Shown here: positions 30,835 to 38,026 of the stretch, piece after piece
How the letters are laid out: every line of letters starts with the position of its first letter
How positions within the stretch are numbered: the stretch's first letter is position 1
Source: a virus
Virus record (IMG/VR): IMGVR_UViG_3300023184_002205
Span: 1-43,154 of that record
Length of the DNA stretch: 43,154 nt
Reading direction: 5' to 3' (one strand)
Position numbers and translations under genes: made by a program
The notes under the pieces: model-generated
Database searches by the model: none
The model's input: the letters and a program-made list of their open reading frames with translations, nothing else
What the model was told of the DNA's origin: nothing

Positions 30835-33800
30835 TTAATTAATTGTTAAAGCTGCGCCAGTGTTTTGTAGTCGAACTGGAATGTAAATAAACTCAATCGC
30901 TTTAACTGGTTGTATTGCGATGTCAACCCATAACTCATTGCGATCAATACGATCACCTGTGTTATTAGTTTCATCACAAACTACCAAGTAGTCATAGACT
31001 GCACGTTTAGCTACTAAGTCGTGGAATACAGCGTTAAATGCTGACTGCACTTGGCTACGTGTAATCGTATCGTTAGGTTCAAATATGAACGGTGCAGCCA
31101 CTTTAGCTAACACTGTTCTTAGGTAAACTACCAAACGAGCTACGTTAATACGATCCATTGCCGATGTTTGTGAACTACGTGTTTTTTGACCGTAAGCTAC
31201 AATACCAACACCTGGTAAGATCGTTAATGGGTTAACTCTACCTGTGTATAGAACATCACGTAGGCCTTCTGTTACCCCAATGCTTACGAATGTGTTGTCA
31301 TTTGCTGTGTCAACATAACCAATCGCTGATACATTGTCAACAATACCACGTCTTACACCAGCCGGTGCAAACCATGGGTAACTGACTGCATCACTGCGGA
31401 TGATTGTGCGTAACATGATATGGCTTGGTGGAACAACTACACTGTTACCATCTAAGTTAGTAGCTAAACCGCTTGGATAGTAAACACCTAAGTATTCGCT
31501 GTTGCTTACTAAGCCGAGCTCGCCGTTGTCGACTGCTAAGTTAGTGTTATTTGCCCATGCTTGTAATTGTGTTGAATCACTTGGTAAATCTAATGGGCTG
31601 TCACCAATAACAAACGCTGTGTTAACGCGATCATTGTTTAGAGTGATCATGTCTTGGATAAGTTCTGGGTAACCAGGAGCACAGATCAAGTTAAATTGTG
31701 TTTGTTCTTCACGTAGTTGTGTGCTTGACGCAATCGCTGCCTTCATAGCTTCAACCACTGTGTTACGTTGTGCTTTGTGACCAAAGTATGGAACACCTGT
31801 TGTTGGATCTTCACCGCTGGTGCTTACCCATGCATCAGTTTCTGTTGGAACTGGGCTTGCATTGTCAAAGTAACCTGGACGGAATGTTTTAACATTGTAA
31901 CCACTGCGACGTGTATTGAATAACAATGTGCCACGAGCATACAATCTGTAGTCTGGTGCATCGTCATCGATATAGTTGCTGGTTAGCAAATCTGCAATCA
32001 ATGGTAGATCATCAGTGATTGGGTTCGTTGTGCCATCTGTGTCCCAACGTGCATCTGCAAATAATACGCCATTTGCATCAACATTGTCTGTATTGTCTAT
32101 TAGATCCCATGTTAGGCCGTTGTATCGATAGATAACTGGGAAGTTTTCTAAATCAGCAGTGTCAATCCATAGGTCACCTGCAACTACCTGTGTTGTGCCA
32201 TCTGCTTGATATATAGGTTGTGTAGCACTTAAGATAGGGCCTTCAGGATCAGTGTTAGTTAGATCGTAACCACGTGCATCTAAACTAACGTTTCTATAGC
32301 CTTTCCATGCTGTGCCGTCGCTGATCATGATATCAACATCCAATGGATTGCTGTAATACCATAGCGTACCATCAGCTGGATTACTGTATGGTGCAGTCGT
32401 TGAGTATGTGTAGGTCAACGGAGTAAACGGACTTGCAAGGTATACTAATCCTGCTGATATAACTTGGATATTTGTATCATTAATGATACCAGCTGTAGAT
32501 AGTGGGTAACCCACTAAGTATGTAAATTGTATAGTACCGCCGGCTAAGTGACTGATAAACACCTTGCCAGTGCTGTCAAAGCCTGCTGTAATGTTTGGTA
32601 AGTTAGCTGATAAGATGCTGGTTACTAAATTAGTTGCTGTTGTGCCACTTAGTGTAACTGTAGCATTAGCAAGTGTGCTTGATCCAGGAACAGTTACTTC
32701 CATTAAGAAGCTGTCGCCTGAATTGTAAGTTGCTGAAGCACCTGCTGTATTACCTGTTACTGTGACAGCACCTGATACATTTTTAATGTAAGGTTTAAAT
32801 GTAGCAGTGCCTGCACTTAATGTGTCATATTTAACATATACTGTGCCTGCAGCCAATGTAGCGCCGCCGCCAACTGGATCGAGTCCTTGGATCGCAGCCG
32901 CATCTGTTAGATATAGTGTGCTGGTAATTGAACTAAAGCTACTTGTTGTTGCGCTGTATTCTTTAATAGCCCAACTTGCACCATTACCAGTTGCTGATGT
33001 TTTTAACCATACACTACCATCTGGACGTGGAGTAACATCTGTGTCTCTCCATGCTGGTGGATTTGTGTATCTTGCAAATGTCAATGATGGACCATTGTAT
33101 GTGTATACGTTACCACCGCTTGATACTGTAGCAATATTAGCTTGTAGGATGCCTAAGTTAGCTGAAGCATCGATGTTGCCTAATAATACACTACCTTTGG
33201 TAATTTGTAAGGTATTTTGTGTGCTGGTTGCTGTGTCAATAGTACCGCGTGCATTACCTGCAGCGTTGCTGTAGATAATCGTGCCGCTGTTTACGTATAG
33301 TTGAATCTGGCCAACTGAGTTTACAGAAGCTGTAACGCCTGGAATAGTTGCGGCATTGATGTTAGTTACTGCTGAGCTAACTGTAGTACCAGTCATATTA
33401 ACTGTATTACCGTTAATGATCAGTTTTGATCCTGCTGTGATCGTTGGGCTTGATGCTGTGCCACGAACTGTAGCAACCTGTGATTTCCAACTGTCGCTAC
33501 CTACCAATGACCATGCATTATTATATCCCTTGTAGTAAATTGGGTTGCTTGAACTTGTGGCAACTACAGCATAATCACCAATACTACCAAATGATGCCAA
33601 CGGAACACCGCTGGTTAGGTAAGCTGTGTTTGTGATCACTGTTGGTGTTGTATATGTAAAGCCGTCTTCTGCTGTCCATACATAGATACCCCAGTTAGTA
33701 TTTGTTAGGTCTAACCAATATAGGCCATCGCTTGGTGTTCCTGTTGGGCGAATGCTTGTGCCTTCAAGTTGGCTAAGGTTAACATTAGCACGTTGGATAT

Positions 33801-34119
33801 ATAGTGTGTTAGTAACACCTAATGCGCTGTAAGCGGCTAATAAACCATATTCGTTTATTTCACTGCCGTTAACTGGATTGCCTGCGGCATCAAGTTCAAA
33901 GTTTGGTGTGCCAAACAAGTTAACAAGATCACGTTGGCTGGTAACTGTAACAAGTTTTTCAGCATTGACCATTGTTGTGCCTGTAGCAACTGTGCCGCTT
34001 GGTGTTAGCTTGTCTTGGCCTGTAGCAACAAGAACGTATGCAATAGAACCAGCTGCTGTTGAAGTGTATTGGCTTTGGTCGATTATTGTGACCTGAACGC
34101 CTGGGGATATTAGTGCCAT
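30835..34119 (-). CDS. 18: Tail sheath protein gp18, greatly enlarged
   Basis: 1094 residues against 659 in T4. The N-terminal sheath domain is clear (MALISPGVQVTIIDQSQYTS, TVTSQRDLVNLFGTPNF, LLAAYSALGVTNTLYIQRAN), as is the C-terminal half from ~770: FNLICAPGYPELIQDM, YPWFAPAGVRRGIVDNVSAI, INVARLVVYLRTVLAKVAAP, then WVDIAIQPVKAIEFIYIPVR at the end. Between ~125 and ~770 lies a Thr/Ser/Gly-rich, beta-structured insertion with repeated units of the form DG-x-x-W/Y... -W, for example DGTLWYYS, DGSVWLKTS and GDLWIDT...YRYNGLTWDL. Sheath subunits contract to drive the tube; surface insertions would decorate the tail. It has a perfect late promoter. Confidence 0.93.
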   Translation of the reverse strand: MALISPGVQVTIIDQSQYTSTAAGSIAYVLVATGQDKLTPSGTVATGTTMVNAEKLVTVTSQRDLVNLFGTPNFELDAAGNPVNGSEINEYGLLAAYSALGVTNTLYIQRANVNLSQLEGTSIRPTGTPSDGLYWLDLTNTNWGIYVWTAEDGFTYTTPTVITNTAYLTSGVPLASFGSIGDYAVVATSSSNPIYYKGYNNAWSLVGSDSWKSQVATVRGTASSPTITAGSKLIINGNTVNMTGTTVSSAVTNINAATIPGVTASVNSVGQIQLYVNSGTIIYSNAAGNARGTIDTATSTQNTLQITKGSVLLGNIDASANLGILQANIATVSSGGNVYTYNGPSLTFARYTNPPAWRDTDVTPRPDGSVWLKTSATGNGASWAIKEYSATTSSFSSITSTLYLTDAAAIQGLDPVGGGATLAAGTVYVKYDTLSAGTATFKPYIKNVSGAVTVTGNTAGASATYNSGDSFLMEVTVPGSSTLANATVTLSGTTATNLVTSILSANLPNITAGFDSTGKVFISHLAGGTIQFTYLVGYPLSTAGIINDTNIQVISAGLVYLASPFTPLTYTYSTTAPYSNPADGTLWYYSNPLDVDIMISDGTAWKGYRNVSLDARGYDLTNTDPEGPILSATQPIYQADGTTQVVAGDLWIDTADLENFPVIYRYNGLTWDLIDNTDNVDANGVLFADARWDTDGTTNPITDDLPLIADLLTSNYIDDDAPDYRLYARGTLLFNTRRSGYNVKTFRPGYFDNASPVPTETDAWVSTSGEDPTTGVPYFGHKAQRNTVVEAMKAAIASSTQLREEQTQFNLICAPGYPELIQDMITLNNDRVNTAFVIGDSPLDLPSDSTQLQAWANNTNLAVDNGELGLVSNSEYLGVYYPSGLATNLDGNSVVVPPSHIMLRTIIRSDAVSYPWFAPAGVRRGIVDNVSAIGYVDTANDNTFVSIGVTEGLRDVLYTGRVNPLTILPGVGIVAYGQKTRSSQTSAMDRINVARLVVYLRTVLAKVAAPFIFEPNDTITRSQVQSAFNAVFHDLVAKRAVYDYLVVCDETNNTGDRIDRNELWVDIAIQPVKAIEFIYIPVRLQNTGAALTIN

Positions 34120-34152
34120 AGTTTAGTATTCCTTTTAAATGATACTTTAAAC

Positions 34153-34160
34153 TATTTATA
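34153..34160 (-). promoter_or_regulatory. T4-type late promoter TATAAATA for the sheath gene
   Basis: Exact consensus on the minus strand, 33 bases before the ATG at 34119, with AAGGAAT as ribosome binding site. It is back-to-back with the plus-strand octamer at 34207-34214. Confidence 0.85.
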
Positions 34161-34206
34161 ATTTTTTCCTATTTTTGGTAGCTTAACGTGCCCTTTTAAA
34201 GGTTCG

Positions 34207-34214
34207 CATAAATA
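34207..34214 (+). promoter_or_regulatory. Late-promoter octamer CATAAATA next to a start codon
   Basis: Plus-strand CATAAATA followed by GGTAT and the ATG at 34220, a 5-base gap, so the transcript would begin at or beside the start codon. Confidence 0.45.
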
Positions 34215-34219
34215 GGTAT

Positions 34220-34570
34220 ATGCAATGGCGAAATTTATGCACTGCATGTGGTAAAAAACCCTGTGCAGTCAATTATAAACGTGGTGATAAGACCTATTAT
34301 AGGAGTCGCTGTGACAGTTGCATCCGCAAGAAAAATCGCAAACCTGCACCTAAACCTCGTTGGCTGTTAGAAGGATATAAAAAGAAACCACACTGTGAAA
34401 AGTGTGGCTTCAAAGCTAAACTAAAAGAACAATTATTTGTTTATCATATAGATGGCAATCTCAACAATAGCAGTTTGTTGAATCTAAAAACAGTCTGTGC
34501 TAACTGTCAATATGAAGTTGCCCGAGAGGGTTTAGGATGGCGTCAAGGCGATCTTGTACCTGACTATTAA
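34220..34570 (+). CDS. HNH-like/zinc-ribbon protein
   Basis: 116 residues, Lys/Arg-rich. Two metal sites are visible: CTACGKKPC at 7-15 with RCDSCIRKK (about 30-38), and CEKCGFKAK (about 56-64) with VCANC near 92. The segment FVYHIDGNLNNSSLLNLKTVC fits the beta-beta-alpha metal core of HNH endonucleases (His, Asp-Gly-Asn, Asn...). It is compact for a homing nuclease and may be a packaging-linked HNH protein or a DNA-binding protein. It is one of few plus-strand genes, diverges from the sheath gene, and its last 71 bases are antisense to the end of the dNMP kinase gene. Confidence 0.65.
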   Translation: MQWRNLCTACGKKPCAVNYKRGDKTYYRSRCDSCIRKKNRKPAPKPRWLLEGYKKKPHCEKCGFKAKLKEQLFVYHIDGNLNNSSLLNLKTVCANCQYEVAREGLGWRQGDLVPDY

Positions 34571-35201
34571 TAATATTAGTTTCAATCTGTTGATACAGTT
34601 CTTCGATAGTTCCGTCGTTGTTTAACACCGCATCAAACTTCTGTCCTACCCAAGCGGTTTCGCTTGCATGGATACCAAGTTTTTCAATATTATGTTTGCT
34701 TAGTGCCCAACTCATGTTGCGGCTCGGTCCTCGATTCATGCTACGAGCATCATTAAACCATTCAGGCTCTGGACCACGCTTGATACGCACTACCCGGCCG
34801 CCAGCATTACGTATAGCTTTAATTTCATTAGGGAAACGACAGTCTGTGATAACGATATCATTTTTAGTTGTGCGCAGGCGATTTTCTAAGCTGGCTACCC
34901 ACATGTCATCATGGAATCCCTTGCGAACTACTTCAGTTCCCCAATACTGTAGGACCCAACGCGGTGTTACGTCTTTCTTAAGGCGCTTGCTCCACCACTC
35001 GTCTCGAGTCTCGCGCCATTCACGGCTTTCTTTGGTGCGGCCTTCGAGTAGTTCTCGATCCCACCCAAATACATCACTAACAGCATCTTTTAAACTATTA
35101 GCGAAGCTTTCACGTTTAAATCTATGAAAATTAACCAGATAATCTGCGACTGTATCTTTGCCAGAGCCAATAAAGCCCACGATACCGATGATTTGACTCA
35201 T
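34500..35201 (-). CDS. 1: Deoxynucleoside monophosphate kinase (gp1-like)
   Basis: 233 residues (T4 gp1 241). The P-loop is GFIGSGKDTVADYL (8-21), followed by FANSLKDAVSDVFGWDRELL, and QYWGTEVVRKGFHDDMW corresponds to the QxxGTDxxxxxFDxxxW region of T4 gp1; VITDCRFPNEIKAIRNAGG is the strand-loop with the phage-kinase RxPNE motif. It phosphorylates dNMPs, including modified ones in T4, to feed DNA synthesis. AAGGGGAAC precedes the ATG and a sigma70-like promoter lies at 35226-35254, fitting early expression although it sits among late genes. Confidence 0.88.
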   Translation of the reverse strand: MSQIIGIVGFIGSGKDTVADYLVNFHRFKRESFANSLKDAVSDVFGWDRELLEGRTKESREWRETRDEWWSKRLKKDVTPRWVLQYWGTEVVRKGFHDDMWVASLENRLRTTKNDIVITDCRFPNEIKAIRNAGGRVVRIKRGPEPEWFNDARSMNRGPSRNMSWALSKHNIEKLGIHASETAWVGQKFDAVLNNDGTIEELYQQIETNIINSQVQDRLDAILNPLGQLHIDS

Positions 35202-35225
35202 TGAGTTCCCCTTAATTGATATACT

Positions 35226-35254
35226 ATTTTACGAGAGTTTTAGACTGTTGTCTA
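35226..35254 (-). promoter_or_regulatory. Sigma70-like promoter of the dNMP kinase gene
   Basis: Minus strand TAGACA (35249-35254), 17-base spacer, TAAAAT (35226-35231). Transcription would start near 35219, about 18 bases ahead of the ATG at 35201 with AAGGGG between. Confidence 0.55.
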
Positions 35255-35261
35255 CGATTTA

Positions 35262-36179
35262 TTAACCAATTACCCAAGTTAACGGCATACCACCATCAAC
35301 AAAGTTCCTGATATCTTCGTCAAGTTTAGTTAACAGTTCATTGCCCTCTGCCTTAAGAGCTGCTCCATTAAGGCTTGTTCCACCTTGTGGACCCGCAATA
35401 GTAGCAAATTTTTCACGTGCATTACCCACAGCTATTAGCACGAATGCCAATGCATAGTCTTGGATCCACGGAAAAGTTCCTGGGTCATTTAGGAGCATGA
35501 TATCTGGTTTGTAGTTGTCTAAGTGTAACAGGACGCTTTCTGCTTGATTGATATCATAATTTGCGCCCTGATTTGGTATCTTGCGGACTAAGGTAAGTTT
35601 CTTAGTGACCTTGTTCCAGGTAAAGTTAATATATCCACCGAACATTCGCATAGCCAGTTCTTGATATCCTGTAAACAATTCGTAGCTGGCAAGACCACCC
35701 ACACGTCCTGCTACCAGCATGTAGGTATTTAGATACCCGCTGGCGAATGGTTCAAATTGGCTGGCTGTGGTGCCAGACACTGATCCGATCCCCCTGCGAT
35801 ACATCGCACGGACATTCATTATCTCATTGGGTAAGATGTATTCTTGTGTTTCAGGATAGATGTTTAAGAACGCATAGCTTTCTTCTACGCTATTAGCTGA
35901 CTTTTGGCGATAGCGTATTAGTGCTTGTTTGATGCCCATCTCATAGTGGTCACTGTCTGCTTCAACATCGACCATTTGATCACCTAATCTAAGTCGAATA
36001 TAATCTTTAATTAGATTTTTTTGGCTGTCTAATGACGTTAGTTGCGCTATTAGATTTGCATCAAAAGCGATATGACCTGCACCTGTACCTGTGTTAGCAC
36101 TGAAAAGGCTTTCTGTGGTAAGGCTCAGGTTAGCTGTTAGGTTACCGGTTGGCGATACGTTTGCTGGTAGTTCAGACAT
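35262..36179 (-). CDS. 13: Neck protein gp13
   Basis: 305 residues (T4 gp13 309). After a polar N-terminus, LIKDYIRLRLGDQMVDVEAD, then YEMGIKQALIRYRQKSANSV marks the family; also QEYILPNEIMNVRAMYRRGIG, the long middle FTGYQELAMRMFGGYINFTW, WIQDYALAFVLIAVGNAREKF near the end, and the C-terminus DGGMPLTWVIG. gp13 and gp14 close the filled head and form the tail-attachment site. In this genome gp13 is on the minus strand while the gp14- and gp15-like genes are on the plus strand about 1.8 kb away. A late promoter lies 21 bases upstream. Confidence 0.85.
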   Translation of the reverse strand: MSELPANVSPTGNLTANLSLTTESLFSANTGTGAGHIAFDANLIAQLTSLDSQKNLIKDYIRLRLGDQMVDVEADSDHYEMGIKQALIRYRQKSANSVEESYAFLNIYPETQEYILPNEIMNVRAMYRRGIGSVSGTTASQFEPFASGYLNTYMLVAGRVGGLASYELFTGYQELAMRMFGGYINFTWNKVTKKLTLVRKIPNQGANYDINQAESVLLHLDNYKPDIMLLNDPGTFPWIQDYALAFVLIAVGNAREKFATIAGPQGGTSLNGAALKAEGNELLTKLDEDIRNFVDGGMPLTWVIG

Positions 36180-36200
36180 GTAAATTATCCTGTTATCGTG

Positions 36201-36208
36201 TATTTATT
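36201..36208 (-). promoter_or_regulatory. Late promoter AATAAATA of gp13
   Basis: Minus-strand octamer 21 bases before the ATG at 36179, extended match AATAAATAC, with AGGATAA in the leader. Confidence 0.6.
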
Positions 36209-36243
36209 ATCGACAACAGGATAATTTCGCTATCTTGAGGGGA

Positions 36244-37434
36244 TTATTGAACTTTAAGTAAGATGGTTTCTTGATTGATGCGACCATTGAGTTTAATCTC
36301 TGTGGTCTTGATATTTTCTAAGAACTTACGTAGGTCTACTTTGTTAGAAGCCAAGAATTGTTTGATCTGTTCTTCTGGTTTACGTAGGGTTTTCTGTGTG
36401 CTCTTGTTAGCATCAAACCCTGTGATAGTAGTGCCTTTAATACCTAATGCACCGCCCATGGCTTCTGCTACATACTTGCCGATCTTGCGATTCTTAACGT
36501 TATACACCCAAAGCACTTCTGCACCAATAATGTCTACAGGATTGACACTGACAATCTTAAGTGCGGTATCTTGTTTGAGATATTTTAGGCTCTTGACAAG
36601 TTTTTCTTTTTGTGGCGGTTTACGAACTGCGGCTTTTTTAGTAGCTTTCTTGGTCTGATTGTAAGCGGCTAAGTCTTGAAATAGTTTATCATAGAACGCA
36701 TCAAAGCGTTTGTAATCTGCGGCCTTCATGTGACTGTAGGCTTCTTTAAGTTGCTCGCACTCACCTTTGCGTGCTTCTTTAACTTCTGCATGGCGTGGTT
36801 CAAATACTGCGGAAATTTTGCTAATAAGTGCCTGCGGAACTAAATTCTTAACCAAGTATTCATAGGCTTTGGGATCTACGGTTTCACCGGCAAATAGTGC
36901 ATCTTCTAACATTTCAAAATAAAGTATATGTTTCTTAGCCACCTCATTCATGCGGTCTTGGATGGTCGGAATTTTTACCTGAGGTTTAGCAGTGTCTACT
37001 TTCTTTTCTTCTTCCTCCTCGTCCGCTTTTAACAATAGCACACGCTTAACAGCATCAAGGATATATTCTACGTGTTTGTCGCGCAACGGCATTCCCTGCT
37101 CGTGGGCTTTGATTAATGCACAGACCGTAAATGGTGTTAGATTATCTGCTGAACGTGCATATAGATCAATTGTAGCTTTGTCTAAGACATGCACACCCTT
37201 GTCACCTTCGTGTTGGCGTAACCAAGCCACTACATATTTTTTAAGATCTTTAGGACTGTAATAATAGTTGTAGTAACGGAAACTCTTGCGTAGATGATGA
37301 TCAAATTCCTCATCTGAAAATGTCAAGGCACGATCATAGTCCCAAGTGGGTTCTGTGCCTGTGTATTTTTCATCACTAAAATTGATAGGTTTGAGTTTGG
37401 CTTTCTTTTTTACGCCATCAAGTTTAATTGCCAT
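36244..37434 (-). CDS. Conserved phage protein of unknown function
   Basis: 396 residues, strongly basic and mainly helical. The first 40 residues are polar (KKKAKLKPINFSDEKYTGTE); 40-150 hold EEFDHHLRKSFRYYNYYYSPKDLKKYVVAWLR (split around 42-73); a low-complexity acidic run (DEEEEEKK) near 138; a Lys-rich hinge (KKATKKAAVRKPPQKEK) near 260; and a C-terminal beta-rich part (LWVYNVKNRKIGKYVAEAMG, then IKGTTITGFDANKSTQKTLRK). The end (TTEIKLNGRINQETILLKV) is well ordered. I do not recognise a named family. Its start overlaps the small membrane protein gene, so it belongs to the early unit transcribed from 37993 or 37695. Confidence 0.72.
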   Translation of the reverse strand: MAIKLDGVKKKAKLKPINFSDEKYTGTEPTWDYDRALTFSDEEFDHHLRKSFRYYNYYYSPKDLKKYVVAWLRQHEGDKGVHVLDKATIDLYARSADNLTPFTVCALIKAHEQGMPLRDKHVEYILDAVKRVLLLKADEEEEEKKVDTAKPQVKIPTIQDRMNEVAKKHILYFEMLEDALFAGETVDPKAYEYLVKNLVPQALISKISAVFEPRHAEVKEARKGECEQLKEAYSHMKAADYKRFDAFYDKLFQDLAAYNQTKKATKKAAVRKPPQKEKLVKSLKYLKQDTALKIVSVNPVDIIGAEVLWVYNVKNRKIGKYVAEAMGGALGIKGTTITGFDANKSTQKTLRKPEEQIKQFLASNKVDLRKFLENIKTTEIKLNGRINQETILLKVQ

Positions 37435-37660
37435 TTTTATCCTTTATTGGTGTGATTGCACTGTTAAACGTAGTGTCCCACTCTGTGTTGTCTTGAGTAT
37501 AGTTTTTAGTATAACTACCTGCGATAATTTCTTCAACCGTTTTGGTTCCATTAGGTTGAACTGATTTTGATTTAGTGTTTGGTATAGCTGAATAAAATGC
37601 AAGTAGTAGAACTACTACACCTGCTAATCCTATTCCAGAAGATTTAATTTTATTCCACAT
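37424..37660 (-). CDS. Small single-pass membrane protein
   Basis: 78 residues from the ATG at 37660 (MWNKIKSSGIGLAGVVVLLLAFYSAIPN). One transmembrane helix at about 9-25, with a short basic N-terminus in the cytoplasm and a polar ~50-residue periplasmic tail by the positive-inside rule. A GTG start at 37699 is possible but would lie between the -35 and the upstream gene; the promoter at 37667-37695 instead places transcription at this ATG. Small early membrane proteins of phages often mediate superinfection exclusion or host takeover; here that is inference only. Confidence 0.65.
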   Translation of the reverse strand: MWNKIKSSGIGLAGVVVLLLAFYSAIPNTKSKSVQPNGTKTVEEIIAGSYTKNYTQDNTEWDTTFNSAITPIKDKNGN

Positions 37661-37666
37661 AACACT

Positions 37667-37695
37667 ATTATATATGATTTTAACCAAAAAGTCAA
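37667..37695 (-). promoter_or_regulatory. Strong sigma70 promoter abutting a start codon
   Basis: Minus strand TTGACT (37690-37695), 17-base spacer, TATAAT (37667-37672), then only 6 bases (AGTGTT) before the ATG at 37660. Transcription would begin at or beside the start codon, giving a leaderless message. The -35 overlaps the stop of the upstream gene. Confidence 0.7.
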
Positions 37696-37958
37696 CCACT
37701 TAATAGCACACCAAAGGTCACATACTGTTCAAATTGGGCTATTTCCGCATTGATTTTGGCTAATAGCTCTTGGTGTTGCCGGGTCTGACGACCCTGCCTA
37801 CGGCAGTTGATTTCTTCTTCTGAAAGTTTTTTAACCATATCACCAATGTTACTACTTATCTTAAGCATTTCAGGGCCGTAGCGTTTCATCCGTTTGGCAG
37901 CATTTTCTAATTGGATACTTACTTCTGCCCATTCTAAACTGTGATTAATTTCAGCCAT
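37692..37958 (-). CDS. Small helical protein of unknown function
   Basis: 88 residues, charged and helical throughout (LEWAEVSIQLENAAKRMKRY, KLSEEEINCRRQ, ELLAKINAEIAQFEQYVTF), with heptad-like spacing that suggests a coiled coil. No motif is recognised. It has the consensus promoter at 37965-37993, with the ATG 6 bases after the -10 box and no Shine-Dalgarno. Early expression and small size suggest a host-interaction protein, without direct evidence. Confidence 0.68.
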   Translation of the reverse strand: MAEINHSLEWAEVSIQLENAAKRMKRYGPEMLKISSNIGDMVKKLSEEEINCRRQGRQTRQHQELLAKINAEIAQFEQYVTFGVLLSG

Positions 37959-37964
37959 AATACA

Positions 37965-37993
37965 AGTATAACATCATTTGGTTGGGTTGTCAA
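37965..37993 (-). promoter_or_regulatory. Consensus sigma70 promoter abutting a start codon
   Basis: Minus strand TTGACA (37988-37993), 17-base spacer, TATACT (37965-37970), then TGTATT and the ATG at 37958. Same layout as the promoter at 37667-37695. It lies back-to-back with the late promoter of the gp14-like gene. Confidence 0.8.
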
Positions 37994-37998
37994 TCGGC

Positions 37999-38006
37999 GA
38001 TAAATA
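37999..38006 (+). promoter_or_regulatory. T4-type late promoter GATAAATA of the gp14-gp15 operon
   Basis: Plus-strand octamer in the extended form GATAAATACTT, 20 bases before the ATG at 38027, with AGGAT as ribosome binding site. It is the only good plus-strand promoter ahead of the three plus-strand genes 38027-41276. Confidence 0.7.
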
Positions 38007-38026
38007 CTTGATAATAGGATTCATGC

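Noticed and set aside
34618-35127. Plus-strand frame of 169 codons opposite the dNMP kinase gene
   Set aside because: The minus strand encodes a clear P-loop kinase; the plus product is Ser/Arg-rich without motifs.
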